A DNA stretch of 29,334 bases from DASPKX01 sp035627835 (GTDB taxonomy: Bacteria; Verrucomicrobiota; Verrucomicrobiia; Limisphaerales; SXQI01), in assembly GCA_035627835.1 (NCBI GenBank), contig DASPKX010000020.1, forward strand, positions 1 through 29,334, given 5' to 3'. This document shows positions 16,678-22,862 of this stretch, in pieces. The notes under the pieces were generated by a model, which was not told where the DNA came from, did not search any database, and saw nothing but the letters and a program-made list of their open reading frames with translations. The translations under genes and the position numbers were made by a program. Position 1 is the stretch's first letter. Each line of letters begins with the position of its first letter.

Positions 16678-16893
16678 TTAGGGACCTGCCAATGTATACC
16701 GGCACTTAGGATACGTTGAGCAGCCCCAGAACTTCCCTCCTTCATTCGCGCCTTTGCTGGCCGTGCGAAGGACCATCGGGTTCTCGCATTTTGGACAGAG
16801 CTTGGTGGTGTCGTTGAGAAGCGCGTGCGTCCTGAAGGATCTTTTCGAAGATAAGTCTAGTTGACATGTAATCTGGTGCGAGTTACACGTCAT
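16678..16893 (-). pseudogene. Topoisomerase-type C4 zinc ribbon fragment
   Basis: A 71-aa reading frame whose last 40 residues are a clear topoisomerase C4 zinc-finger: LCPKCENPMVLRTASKGANEGGKFWGCSTYPKCRYTLAGP, with Cys pairs C-x2-C and C-x5-C. This module normally sits at the C-terminus of topoisomerase I or of nuclease/NERD-type proteins. Here nothing recognisable precedes it: further upstream the frame is open but antisense to the plus-strand gene at 16909 and does not look like protein. It is therefore probably the 3' remnant of a larger gene, or a stand-alone small zinc protein. The ATG at 16893 falls inside the inverted repeat of the divergent promoter region, so the true start is uncertain. 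Confidence 0.6.
16862..16892. promoter_or_regulatory. Operator-like inverted repeat in a divergent promoter region
   Basis: TGACATGTAA (16862-16871) and TTACACGTCA (16883-16892) are inverted copies with one mismatch and an 11-base spacer. TTGACA at 16861-16866 forms a perfect -35 box for the plus-strand gene, with a weak TACACG at 17-base spacing. A protein bound here would cover that promoter. The centre-to-centre distance of the half-sites is 21 bases, two helical turns, as expected for a dimeric repressor. Confidence 0.45.
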
Positions 16894-16908
16894 CTGAAAC
16901 GAACACCT

Positions 16909-17742
16909 ATGACAACAGATCAACCACGCAAAACCCGCTCCGACAGCGTTCTCGGCAAGCTCTCGGAAGCGGATCAAAAGGCCCTGTTTGCCCTCCTCAT
17001 GGACGAACGCTACTCGTTGGTCCAGGCCCGCCTCTCGGCCCCTCCTCCCAAGGGCCCAGGCATCAATGTCAGCATCACTGCCCTTCAACGCTTCTTCACC
17101 AAATGCATGGCTGCTGAGCTTCGCAAACAACGGGAGGAGCACATCGACGAATTCAACGCAGCCGCGAAGGAAATCAACTCCGGCCCCAGTCCATACTTCA
17201 CGATCGCCCGTGAACTCATTGAGCATCGCCTCATCACATTGGCCGGTCACCCGGAAAGCAGCGCCGATAGTCTCATCCAAATGACGGACCTGCTCCTTCG
17301 CATCCGCCGCCTTGATCTTCGCGAGCGCGAGCAATCTAAACAACTGGAGCGTGCATCCGCCCGTGCCGAAGCCCCCAATGTCCACGTGCGCATTCACCCC
17401 CCAGTCCAGACCAACATTAAAAGTGTCCTCGCAAATGCCCTCACTCCTGCCGAGGAACCGAAACCGGAATCCCAGCCCGCCCAAACTCCAGATCCTGCGG
17501 TCACAACTCCTGGCCAGGTCGAAACCAGGCCCGTGGATAGCCAGTCCCCCAATGCGGACCCAAGATGCGTGGAGGTGAGAAGCGAACAGCCAGCAGACCC
17601 ACAGCCAGGGCTCGTCACCGTACTCTCAGAGCAGAACGAGGACGAGAATAGTCACCCCAATGACGCCAGCGAGTTTTTGCGCCAAAGCACCAGGAGCGCC
17701 AACAATCTCCGCCTATCGATATTACACTCTATTACCCAATAA
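16909..17742 (+). CDS. Uncharacterised 277-aa protein, helical N-terminal domain and Pro/Gln-rich tail
   Basis: The N-terminal ~150 residues look like a real folded helical domain: SVLGKLSEADQKALFALLMD, then GINVSITALQRFFTKC and a charged helix AELRKQREEHIDEF. The arrangement (a short helical unit, then a segment shaped like a recognition helix) recalls small-terminase or DUF3486-like helix-turn-helix proteins, but I cannot assign it. After about residue 175 the chain is rich in Pro, Gln, Glu and Thr and probably disordered. The ATG at 16909 was chosen because the upstream extension runs through the operator-like repeat. No ribosome binding site is visible. The last codons overlap a 10-bp phased repeat array. 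It could be a DNA-binding protein acting on its flanking repeats (inference). Confidence 0.6.
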   Translation: MTTDQPRKTRSDSVLGKLSEADQKALFALLMDERYSLVQARLSAPPPKGPGINVSITALQRFFTKCMAAELRKQREEHIDEFNAAAKEINSGPSPYFTIARELIEHRLITLAGHPESSADSLIQMTDLLLRIRRLDLREREQSKQLERASARAEAPNVHVRIHPPVQTNIKSVLANALTPAEEPKPESQPAQTPDPAVTTPGQVETRPVDSQSPNADPRCVEVRSEQPADPQPGLVTVLSEQNEDENSHPNDASEFLRQSTRSANNLRLSILHSITQ

Positions 17743-17769
17743 TACACACTATTACACGGTATTTACCCT
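17720..17769 (+). repeat. Five 10-bp phased repeats around TATTACAC
   Basis: Units start every ten bases at 17720, 17730, 17740, 17750 and 17760: TATTACACTC, TATTACCCAA, TAATACACAC, TATTACACGG and TATTTACCC. The array begins inside the last codons of the preceding gene and continues past its TAA. The exact 10-base period places every copy on nearly the same face of the helix. The TTACAC core also occurs in the right arm of the inverted repeat upstream of the same gene. Confidence 0.65.
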
Positions 17770-17966
17770 ACTTTTTACAACAAGATGCCTGCCCCAACCG
17801 GCGTCTTTCCCGTCCCAAATGGTCGGCCCGGTCCCCTGACCAGGCGTCCTGTTCATCCAATGTTTTACTCTGAATCTTCGGAAATCTGCGGAATCTGCGG
17901 ACAACCTCCTTCCTAACAGTCGCTGAATTTGTTTTTAGTTGCCTTTCAACGGCCCTCACTTGGACA
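17743..17966. other. Intergenic region with short AATCTGCGG direct repeats
   Basis: No gene is visible. Besides the end of the phased array, positions 17873-17900 hold three copies of a 9-mer: AATCTTCGG, then two AATCTGCGG copies back to back. This pattern resembles decayed intergenic repeats seen scattered in some genomes. The promoter of the DUF3500 gene is presumably in the last ~80 bases, but no clear boxes could be assigned. Confidence 0.4.
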
Positions 17967-18998
17967 ATGCCAAACATGAAGCCGATTCCTTTCATCGCCG
18001 CGATCGCCTTGCTTCTCGCGGCCCCACTCGCCCGCGCTCACAGCGTTGCTGAAGAAATGACCGATTCAGCCAAAGCGTTCCTCCAATCACTCACCGACGC
18101 GCAGAAGCAAAAGGCCACCTTCGAGCTTAAAGACGATGAGCGTCTGAATTGGCACTTCGTCCCCAAAGAGCGGAAAGGCCTTCCACTCGGCGAGATGACC
18201 CCCGCCCAAAGGCATCTTGCTTACGGCCTGCTCAACAGCGGCCTCAGCCATCGCGGCTATTTCAAAGCCACGACCATCATGAGCCTGGAGCAAATCCTCC
18301 ATGACATTGAGCAGAATCGCGGGCCAAAGCGTGATCCTGAAGCGTACTTTGTCAGCATCTTCGGCACGCCCAGCGCGAAAGAGCCTTGGGCCTGGCGCGT
18401 TGAAGGGCATCATTTGTCACTGAACTTCACTGTCACGAAGGACAAAGTTGCCGCCGCAGCTCCATCTTTCATGGGCACCAATCCCGCCGAAGTTCTCTCC
18501 GGCCCCCGCAAAGGTCTGCGTGTGCTCGGCAACGAGGAAGATCTCGGCCGGAAGTTGGTCACCGCTCTCGATGAGAAGCAGCGCAAAGTCGCGATCTACA
18601 CGACGGAAGCGCCTAAGGACATCATCACGGGCGCCGATCGGAAGGCGAAGCACCTTGAGCCAGTCGGCCTCAAGATGTCCGACATGAACAAGAGCCAACA
18701 GGAGTTGCTCACCGCCCTGATCCGCGAGTATGCCGTGCGCGCGCGGCCAGAGCTTGGCGAAGAGACGATGAAAGAAATTCTGGCTGCAGGCCCTGAAAAG
18801 GTGACCTTCGCCTGGGCGGGACCAATCGAGAAAGCCGAAAACAATGGTCATTATTATCGCGTGCAGGGCCCCGGCTTCCTGATCGAATACGATAATGTTC
18901 AGAACAATGCCAACCACGTTCATGCCGTTTGGCGCGATCTGAAAAACGATTTCGGCGAAGACATCCTGCGCAAGCACTACGAGCAGAACAAGCATTGA
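17967..18998 (+). CDS. Exported DUF3500 family protein
   Basis: A 343-aa protein with a signal peptide (KPIPFIAAIALLLAAPLARAHS, cut after about residue 24). The mature part matches DUF3500: a helical FLQSLTDAQKQKATFELKDDERLNWHFVP start, LPLGEMTPAQRHLAYGLLNSGLS, ILHDIEQ, then WAWRVEGHHLSLNFT, PSFMGTNPAEV and near the end HYYRVQGPGFLIEYDNVQNNANHVHAVWRD. The conserved His-rich pieces (GHHLSLNF, NHVHAVWRD) are probably metal- or ligand-binding, but the function is unknown. An ATG three codons in (17976) is an alternative start. Its TGA shares a base with the ATG of the methyltransferase gene, so the two are probably co-translated. Confidence 0.85.
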   Translation: MPNMKPIPFIAAIALLLAAPLARAHSVAEEMTDSAKAFLQSLTDAQKQKATFELKDDERLNWHFVPKERKGLPLGEMTPAQRHLAYGLLNSGLSHRGYFKATTIMSLEQILHDIEQNRGPKRDPEAYFVSIFGTPSAKEPWAWRVEGHHLSLNFTVTKDKVAAAAPSFMGTNPAEVLSGPRKGLRVLGNEEDLGRKLVTALDEKQRKVAIYTTEAPKDIITGADRKAKHLEPVGLKMSDMNKSQQELLTALIREYAVRARPELGEETMKEILAAGPEKVTFAWAGPIEKAENNGHYYRVQGPGFLIEYDNVQNNANHVHAVWRDLKNDFGEDILRKHYEQNKH

Positions 18999-20167
18999 TG
19001 GAACCGTCAGTTGCTCCTCCGCTCCAGGTTGGCCAGCGTCACACCGTCACAATCACCGACATAGCATTCGGCGGCGAAGGTGTCGCCCGGATCGGCTCGT
19101 TTGTCGTGTTCGTCCCCTTTGTCATTACTGGCGAAGAGGTCGAGATCGAAATGACGGAGGTGAAGCGCTCATTCTCGCGCGCAAAACCGATACGCATACT
19201 CAAGAGATCTCCCGAACGCGTCGAGCCGCTCTGCCCGTATTACGGGGATTGCGGCGGCTGCCAATACGAGCACATCTCGTATCCGCTCCAGCTCGAGATC
19301 AAGCGCAAGCAAATCCACGAACTGTTCAAGCGGATCGGCGGGTTCCACGACGACATCATTCAGCCGGTCGTCCCCTGCCCCGAGCCCTACCATTACCGCA
19401 ACCGAATTATGATTCGGAGCCAATGGAACAAGCTCAAGCAAGGGTTGGAAATCGGCTTCCTGCGGCACGACAACCGCCTGGTGGTGGACATCAAGGAATG
19501 TAAAATCTCGGAGCCGGAGATTAACGAGAAGCTTCAGCACGTCCGGGCGCATCCGCCCTACAAAGGTGGCATCAAAGTCACGATTCGGAAGTTCCCGAAG
19601 AACTACCACGTTCCGAAAGAATCCTTTTTCCAAAACAACTTCTTTCTGCTGCCGAAGCTCGTGGAAGGCGTTCGCGATGCCGTCCGCTCCGGCGGCGCGA
19701 AGCATTTGATTGACGTTTACTGTGGCGTCGGCTTTTTCGCCCTGGAATGCGCTGATCTCGTCGACCGTTACATCGGCGTTGAACTCGACGCCCAGGCGAT
19801 TCGCTCCGCGCGTTTAAACGCAGAGAACCAGCAGAAAACAAACGGCGAATTCATGGAGGGGCGCGCTGAGGAAATGTTGCCCGCTTTGCTGCAGAAATTC
19901 TCCGCCGAGCAAACAGCCGTGCTCGTGGATCCGCCCCGGACAGGGATTCCGGCGGATAGCTTGCGCCAGCTCGCGACAGTGCGGCCGATGCAACTGTTAT
20001 ACGTCTCCTGCCATCCGGCGACCCTCGCCCGCGACATAGGCGTGCTCGTCACCGATGGTCCATACGAACTGCGCCGCGTCACTCCTTACGACATGTTCCC
20101 GCAAACGCAGCATGTCGAATGCATCGCGGATCTTCGGCTCAAGCAGACGGCTGGTTCTTCGCAATGA
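18998..20167 (+). CDS. TRAM-domain, Fe-S class I SAM RNA uridine methyltransferase (RlmD/TrmA family)
   Basis: A 389-aa enzyme that would make 5-methyluridine in rRNA or tRNA. An N-terminal TRAM domain (residues 10-65) is followed by the 4Fe-4S ligands Cys79, Cys85 and Cys88 (C-x5-C-x2-C) with Cys168 as the fourth. The methyltransferase part has the SAM loop DVYCGVGFFAL (239-249), VELDAQAI, DPPRTG (311-316), the catalytic Cys338 in LYVSCHPATLARD and Glu374 in QTQHVECIADL. All key residues of the RlmD/TrmA family are present, so it should be active. The exact target base cannot be told from sequence. The ATG at 18998 overlaps the DUF3500 stop (TGATG) and was preferred over an upstream ATG at 18929 that lies within that gene. 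Confidence 0.93.
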   Translation: MEPSVAPPLQVGQRHTVTITDIAFGGEGVARIGSFVVFVPFVITGEEVEIEMTEVKRSFSRAKPIRILKRSPERVEPLCPYYGDCGGCQYEHISYPLQLEIKRKQIHELFKRIGGFHDDIIQPVVPCPEPYHYRNRIMIRSQWNKLKQGLEIGFLRHDNRLVVDIKECKISEPEINEKLQHVRAHPPYKGGIKVTIRKFPKNYHVPKESFFQNNFFLLPKLVEGVRDAVRSGGAKHLIDVYCGVGFFALECADLVDRYIGVELDAQAIRSARLNAENQQKTNGEFMEGRAEEMLPALLQKFSAEQTAVLVDPPRTGIPADSLRQLATVRPMQLLYVSCHPATLARDIGVLVTDGPYELRRVTPYDMFPQTQHVECIADLRLKQTAGSSQ

Positions 20168-20411
20168 ATTGGACGAGCTGCACCTGATCTTTGAGCCCAA
20201 GTTTCTTTTGCAGCTCCGCTTTTCGGACGACCAATTCATCGCGAGTGACGCCCAACTCCTCGCAGATCTGCGAGCCGGGATAATGCTGCGACATCATGGA
20301 GTACAACTCCAATTCACGGTCGCTTAAGGCCTCCAGCTTCGGGTTTTGCTGCGGGGGTGGCGCCTTGGATAAAAGCTGATCCAACTGCTCGCGTGTCATC
20401 AGCCAAGCCAT
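20139..20411 (-). CDS. Small LuxR/GerE-type helix-turn-helix protein
   Basis: A 90-aa protein. Residues 28-85 form a GerE-like HTH: LSDRELELYSMMSQHYPGSQICEELGVTRDELVVRKAELQKKLGL. This has the LS-x-RE-x-E start, the helix pair separated by ICEELGV, and the KLGL end typical of LuxR-type DNA-binding domains. There is no receiver or ligand domain, so it would be a stand-alone regulator. The ATG at 20411 is preceded by AAAAGGG, a plausible ribosome binding site. An upstream extension to 20462 looks unlike protein. The 3' end overlaps the convergent methyltransferase gene by 29 bases. The recognition helix departs from the common T-V-K-x-H pattern, so DNA targets may differ. Confidence 0.75.
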   Translation of the reverse strand: MAWLMTREQLDQLLSKAPPPQQNPKLEALSDRELELYSMMSQHYPGSQICEELGVTRDELVVRKAELQKKLGLKDQVQLVQFIAKNQPSA

Positions 20412-20533
20412 AGCGCCCTTTTCACAAACGAGCCATCGGGGCCAAATTATTTTGCAACTCACGCGGCGCCTCGTGGGTATTCAGGGCATGGCCAGCCTGC
20501 AACAACGCAGGAGCCCAACAACAAATCAGCAAT

Positions 20534-21103
20534 ATGAAAAAAGCCCTGAAATTCACCGCAATCCTTTGCCTCGGCCTCTGCGCCGCCATCACTCTCAGCT
20601 TCGCCGCTGACCCTGGCCCCGGCTACGTTGACTTCGGCAAACTCCAAAGCTCGAAGGAAGGCGAGTTCGTTGACGTCAACATCCGCTGGCCGATCATTGC
20701 CATGGCTTCCAAGATCGTGGAGACCAAGGAACCGGAAATCGGCAAAGTGCTGGGAGGCCTCAAGCACATCCGCGTGAACGTCATCGGCATGGCTGACGAC
20801 AATCGCGACGCCATTCTCAAGAGCATCGGCAAACTTCGCCAGAGCCTCGGCGGCGAAGGTTGGGAAAACATCGTTACAGTGAAAGAGCAGGACCAGGATG
20901 TGAGCGTCTCGCTGAAGCTCTCGGGCAAAGAAGCGATCGAGGGCCTCGTGGTCACCGTGGTCGAGGGGAACAAAAAAGCGGTGCTCGTGAACATTGTTGG
21001 GGACATCCGGCCTGAACAAATCGCGATGCTCGGCGAGAAGTTCAATATCGATCCCTTGAAGAACATGGACAAAGTTGGCGGCAGCAAGGAAAGCAAGGAA
21101 TAG
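20534..21103 (+). CDS. Exported DUF4252-like protein
   Basis: A 189-aa protein with a signal peptide (KKALKFTAILCLGLCAAITLSFAA). The mature chain alternates helices and strands in the way of DUF4252: YVDFGKLQSSKEGEFVDVNI, an amphipathic helix, LGGLKHIRVNVIGM, WENIVTVKEQDQDVSVSLKL and GLVVTVVEGNKKAVLVNIVGDI. The C-terminus (KVGGSKESKE) is disordered. The protein is presumably periplasmic, its function is unknown, and no Cys lipobox is present. It is divergent from the small HTH gene and followed by a clear terminator, so it is probably transcribed alone. Confidence 0.75.
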   Translation: MKKALKFTAILCLGLCAAITLSFAADPGPGYVDFGKLQSSKEGEFVDVNIRWPIIAMASKIVETKEPEIGKVLGGLKHIRVNVIGMADDNRDAILKSIGKLRQSLGGEGWENIVTVKEQDQDVSVSLKLSGKEAIEGLVVTVVEGNKKAVLVNIVGDIRPEQIAMLGEKFNIDPLKNMDKVGGSKESKE

Positions 21104-21130
21104 TCGGCAAACTCCCTTCTTCCTTCCCTC

Positions 21131-21157
21131 ACCCAGGATTTAACAGTCCTGGGTTTT
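21131..21157 (+). terminator. Intrinsic terminator after the DUF4252 gene
   Basis: ACCCAGGA (21131-21138) pairs perfectly with TCCTGGGT (21147-21154), with an 8-base loop and a TTTT run at 21154-21157. It begins 28 bases after the stop codon. Confidence 0.8.
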
Positions 21158-21187
21158 CAGCGTTTCCATTCTGGGATAAAATCAGGC

Positions 21188-22456
21188 ATGCACACGAAAC
21201 ACATTCTCTGCCTTGTGCTGCTCCTGCTCGGCCTGTCGACCTCAAAAAGCGCCGACGATTCCGAGGCGGGATTTGTTCCGCTATTTGACGGCAAAAGCCT
21301 CGCTGGCTGGAAACTCATGCATGGCAAAGGGCCGGGCTACATCGTGCAGGATGGAATGCTCATCTGCCCAGAGAATGGCGGCGGCAACCTTTTCACAGAA
21401 AGGCAATACACCGACTTCGCGTTCCGTTTCGAATTCCAACTAAAGACAAATTCGAACAATGGCATCGGCATACGCGCGCCACTCGAAGGCGCAATTCATT
21501 ATGTCGGCATGGAGATCCAGGTTCTGGACGACGCGGGCCCGCAGTGGGCCGGGAAACTCAAGCCGGCGCAGTATCATGGTTCGCTTTATGATGTGATCCC
21601 CGCCAAACAGGGAGCGCTTCGAAAGACCAGCGAATGGAACGAGCAGGAGATCCGATGCATTGGGCGCAAGATCACGGTTACCTTGAACGACCAACTCATT
21701 CTGGATGCTGACATCAACACCGTCACTGATCCGAACACGTTGGCCGCGCATCCTGGCTTGCTGCGCGAGCGCGGCCACATCGGATTCCTCGGGCATGATG
21801 CTTTTGTCGCGTATCGCAATATTCGCTTGAAGGATCTGTCGCGCACACAACCGGTGAACACGCCTCCAGCAGGATTCGTTTCACTCTTCAACGGCAAAGA
21901 TCTCTCTGGTTGGCAGGGGCTGATTGAAATCCATAAGCGGGCAAAAATGAGCGTCGAAGACCGCGCTCGCGCCCAGGCTAAGGCAGACAAAAATATACCG
22001 CAGAACTGGCAAGTCGAGGACGGGACCATAGCACACATCGGCAAAGGTTTTGAAAACCTCTGCACGGAGAAAGATTACGGAAATTTCGAGCTTTGGGTGG
22101 ATTGGTTGACTGAGCGCAAGGCGGATAGCGGCCTTTATTTGCGCGGTTACCCACAAGTGCAGATCTGGGCGGAGCCGGTAGGGTCCGGGGGGCTCTTTAA
22201 CAACAAAAAGCACCGGAGCGAGCCCACAAAGCGGGCGGACAAGCCGCTGGGAAATTGGAACAATTTCAAAATCCTTATGCAGGGCGATAGGGTCACCGTG
22301 TATTTGAACGAGGAACTCGTCGCGCACAATATCCCGCTGGAGAATTACTGGGATCGCGATAAACCGATCTTTCCGGTCGGGCCAATAGAACTGCAAGCCC
22401 ACGAAGACCCGGTTCGTTTTCGTAACATCTACATTCGCGAATTGCCCAACCGTTGA
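21188..22456 (+). CDS. Secreted protein with two DUF1080 (3-keto-disaccharide hydrolase) domains
   Basis: A 422-aa exported protein. Residues 1-22 are a signal peptide. Two DUF1080/LamG-like domains follow in tandem. The first (about 28-215) starts FVPLFDGKSLAGWKL and contains FEFQLKTNSNNGIGIRAP and YHGSLYDVIPA. The second (about 230-420) starts FVSLFNGKDLSGWQG and contains LWVDWLTERKADSGLYLRGYPQVQIW, NNFKILMQGDRVTVYLNEEL and the closing PIELQAHEDPVRFRNIYIREL. The family name reflects members that hydrolyse 3-keto-glycosides, and many copies occur in Verrucomicrobia and Planctomycetes for polysaccharide use. The two halves differ clearly in sequence, so they are old duplicates or were joined by domain shuffling. 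Which half is catalytic cannot be told here. Confidence 0.88.
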   Translation: MHTKHILCLVLLLLGLSTSKSADDSEAGFVPLFDGKSLAGWKLMHGKGPGYIVQDGMLICPENGGGNLFTERQYTDFAFRFEFQLKTNSNNGIGIRAPLEGAIHYVGMEIQVLDDAGPQWAGKLKPAQYHGSLYDVIPAKQGALRKTSEWNEQEIRCIGRKITVTLNDQLILDADINTVTDPNTLAAHPGLLRERGHIGFLGHDAFVAYRNIRLKDLSRTQPVNTPPAGFVSLFNGKDLSGWQGLIEIHKRAKMSVEDRARAQAKADKNIPQNWQVEDGTIAHIGKGFENLCTEKDYGNFELWVDWLTERKADSGLYLRGYPQVQIWAEPVGSGGLFNNKKHRSEPTKRADKPLGNWNNFKILMQGDRVTVYLNEELVAHNIPLENYWDRDKPIFPVGPIELQAHEDPVRFRNIYIRELPNR

Positions 22457-22650
22457 CTTCGAAGCGGCTCCGCATCGCTACGTATCTGGATGGGTGTCTT
22501 TGCGGTTCCCAATAAGGGCGAGCCCCCCGCGCTGCATCTCAGGAATGAGCCGGATGGAATGACGCATTGCTTGAGGTGAAGGTCGAGGCGTGAACACCAC
22601 TGACAGCGCGACAGCACCAAGCGGTCTTACGCGCTCAGCAGCGGGTCACT

Positions 22651-22660
22651 GAGGAGGTGA
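22651..22660 (+). promoter_or_regulatory. Strong Shine-Dalgarno of the Asn-rich microprotein gene
   Basis: GAGGAGGTGA ends six bases before the ATG at 22667, close to an ideal ribosome binding site. Few other genes in the window have one like it, and it decides the start and supports real, probably strong, translation. Confidence 0.8.
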
Positions 22661-22666
22661 AATCTC

Positions 22667-22810
22667 ATGGCACAGCAAAAGCAGAACAACAACAACAAGA
22701 ACCAGAACAACCAGAATCGCGACAACAACAAGAACAACGACCAGAACAATCGCGAAAATAAGAATAACAACAACGACCGCAACGAGCAGAACAACGAGCG
22801 CGAGCGTTAA
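22667..22810 (+). CDS. 47-aa asparagine/glutamine-rich disordered microprotein
   Basis: A 47-residue ORF beginning MAQQKQNNNNKNQNNQNRDN. By hand count it has 22 Asn, 7 Gln, 5 Arg, 4 Lys, 4 Glu and 3 Asp; apart from Met1 and Ala2 every residue is polar or charged. There is no hydrophobic core, so it must be disordered, or act by self-association or nucleic-acid contact. A near-ideal Shine-Dalgarno precedes it and a 15-bp perfect hairpin follows its stop by five bases, so it looks like a well-defined small gene rather than chance. The codons (AAC, CAG, AAG, GAC) suggest growth by trinucleotide slippage. I do not recognise a family. A general resemblance to Asn/Gln-rich small stress or spore proteins exists only in composition. 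Confidence 0.72.
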   Translation: MAQQKQNNNNKNQNNQNRDNNKNNDQNNRENKNNNNDRNEQNNERER

Positions 22811-22815
22811 TTCTT

Positions 22816-22851
22816 TTCAGGAGGGGCGCGCCTCAACGCGCCCCTCCTGAA
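22816..22851 (+). terminator. Perfect 15-bp hairpin after the Asn-rich gene
   Basis: TTCAGGAGGGGCGCG (22816-22830) is the exact inverted copy of CGCGCCCCTCCTGAA (22837-22851), with a 6-base loop. No T run follows on either strand, so it may stop or pause transcription, protect the 3' end of the small mRNA, or modulate the M42 gene, which starts 11 bases later. Confidence 0.55.
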
Positions 22852-22862
22852 CTTCCCACCCG

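Noticed and set aside
16894..17484. Upstream part of the minus-strand frame that ends in the zinc ribbon
   Set aside because: It is antisense to the better-supported plus-strand gene at 16909 and shows no protein-like pattern; only the zinc-ribbon end was kept.
17811..17855. Imperfect TGGTC/GACCA inverted repeat
   Set aside because: Five-base arms with a 13-base loop in GC-rich sequence are expected by chance.
22560..22660. Possible riboswitch or leader hairpins before the Asn-rich gene
   Set aside because: Only short stems (AGCGCG/CGCGCT and CTCAG/CTGAG) are found, not matching any RNA family I know.
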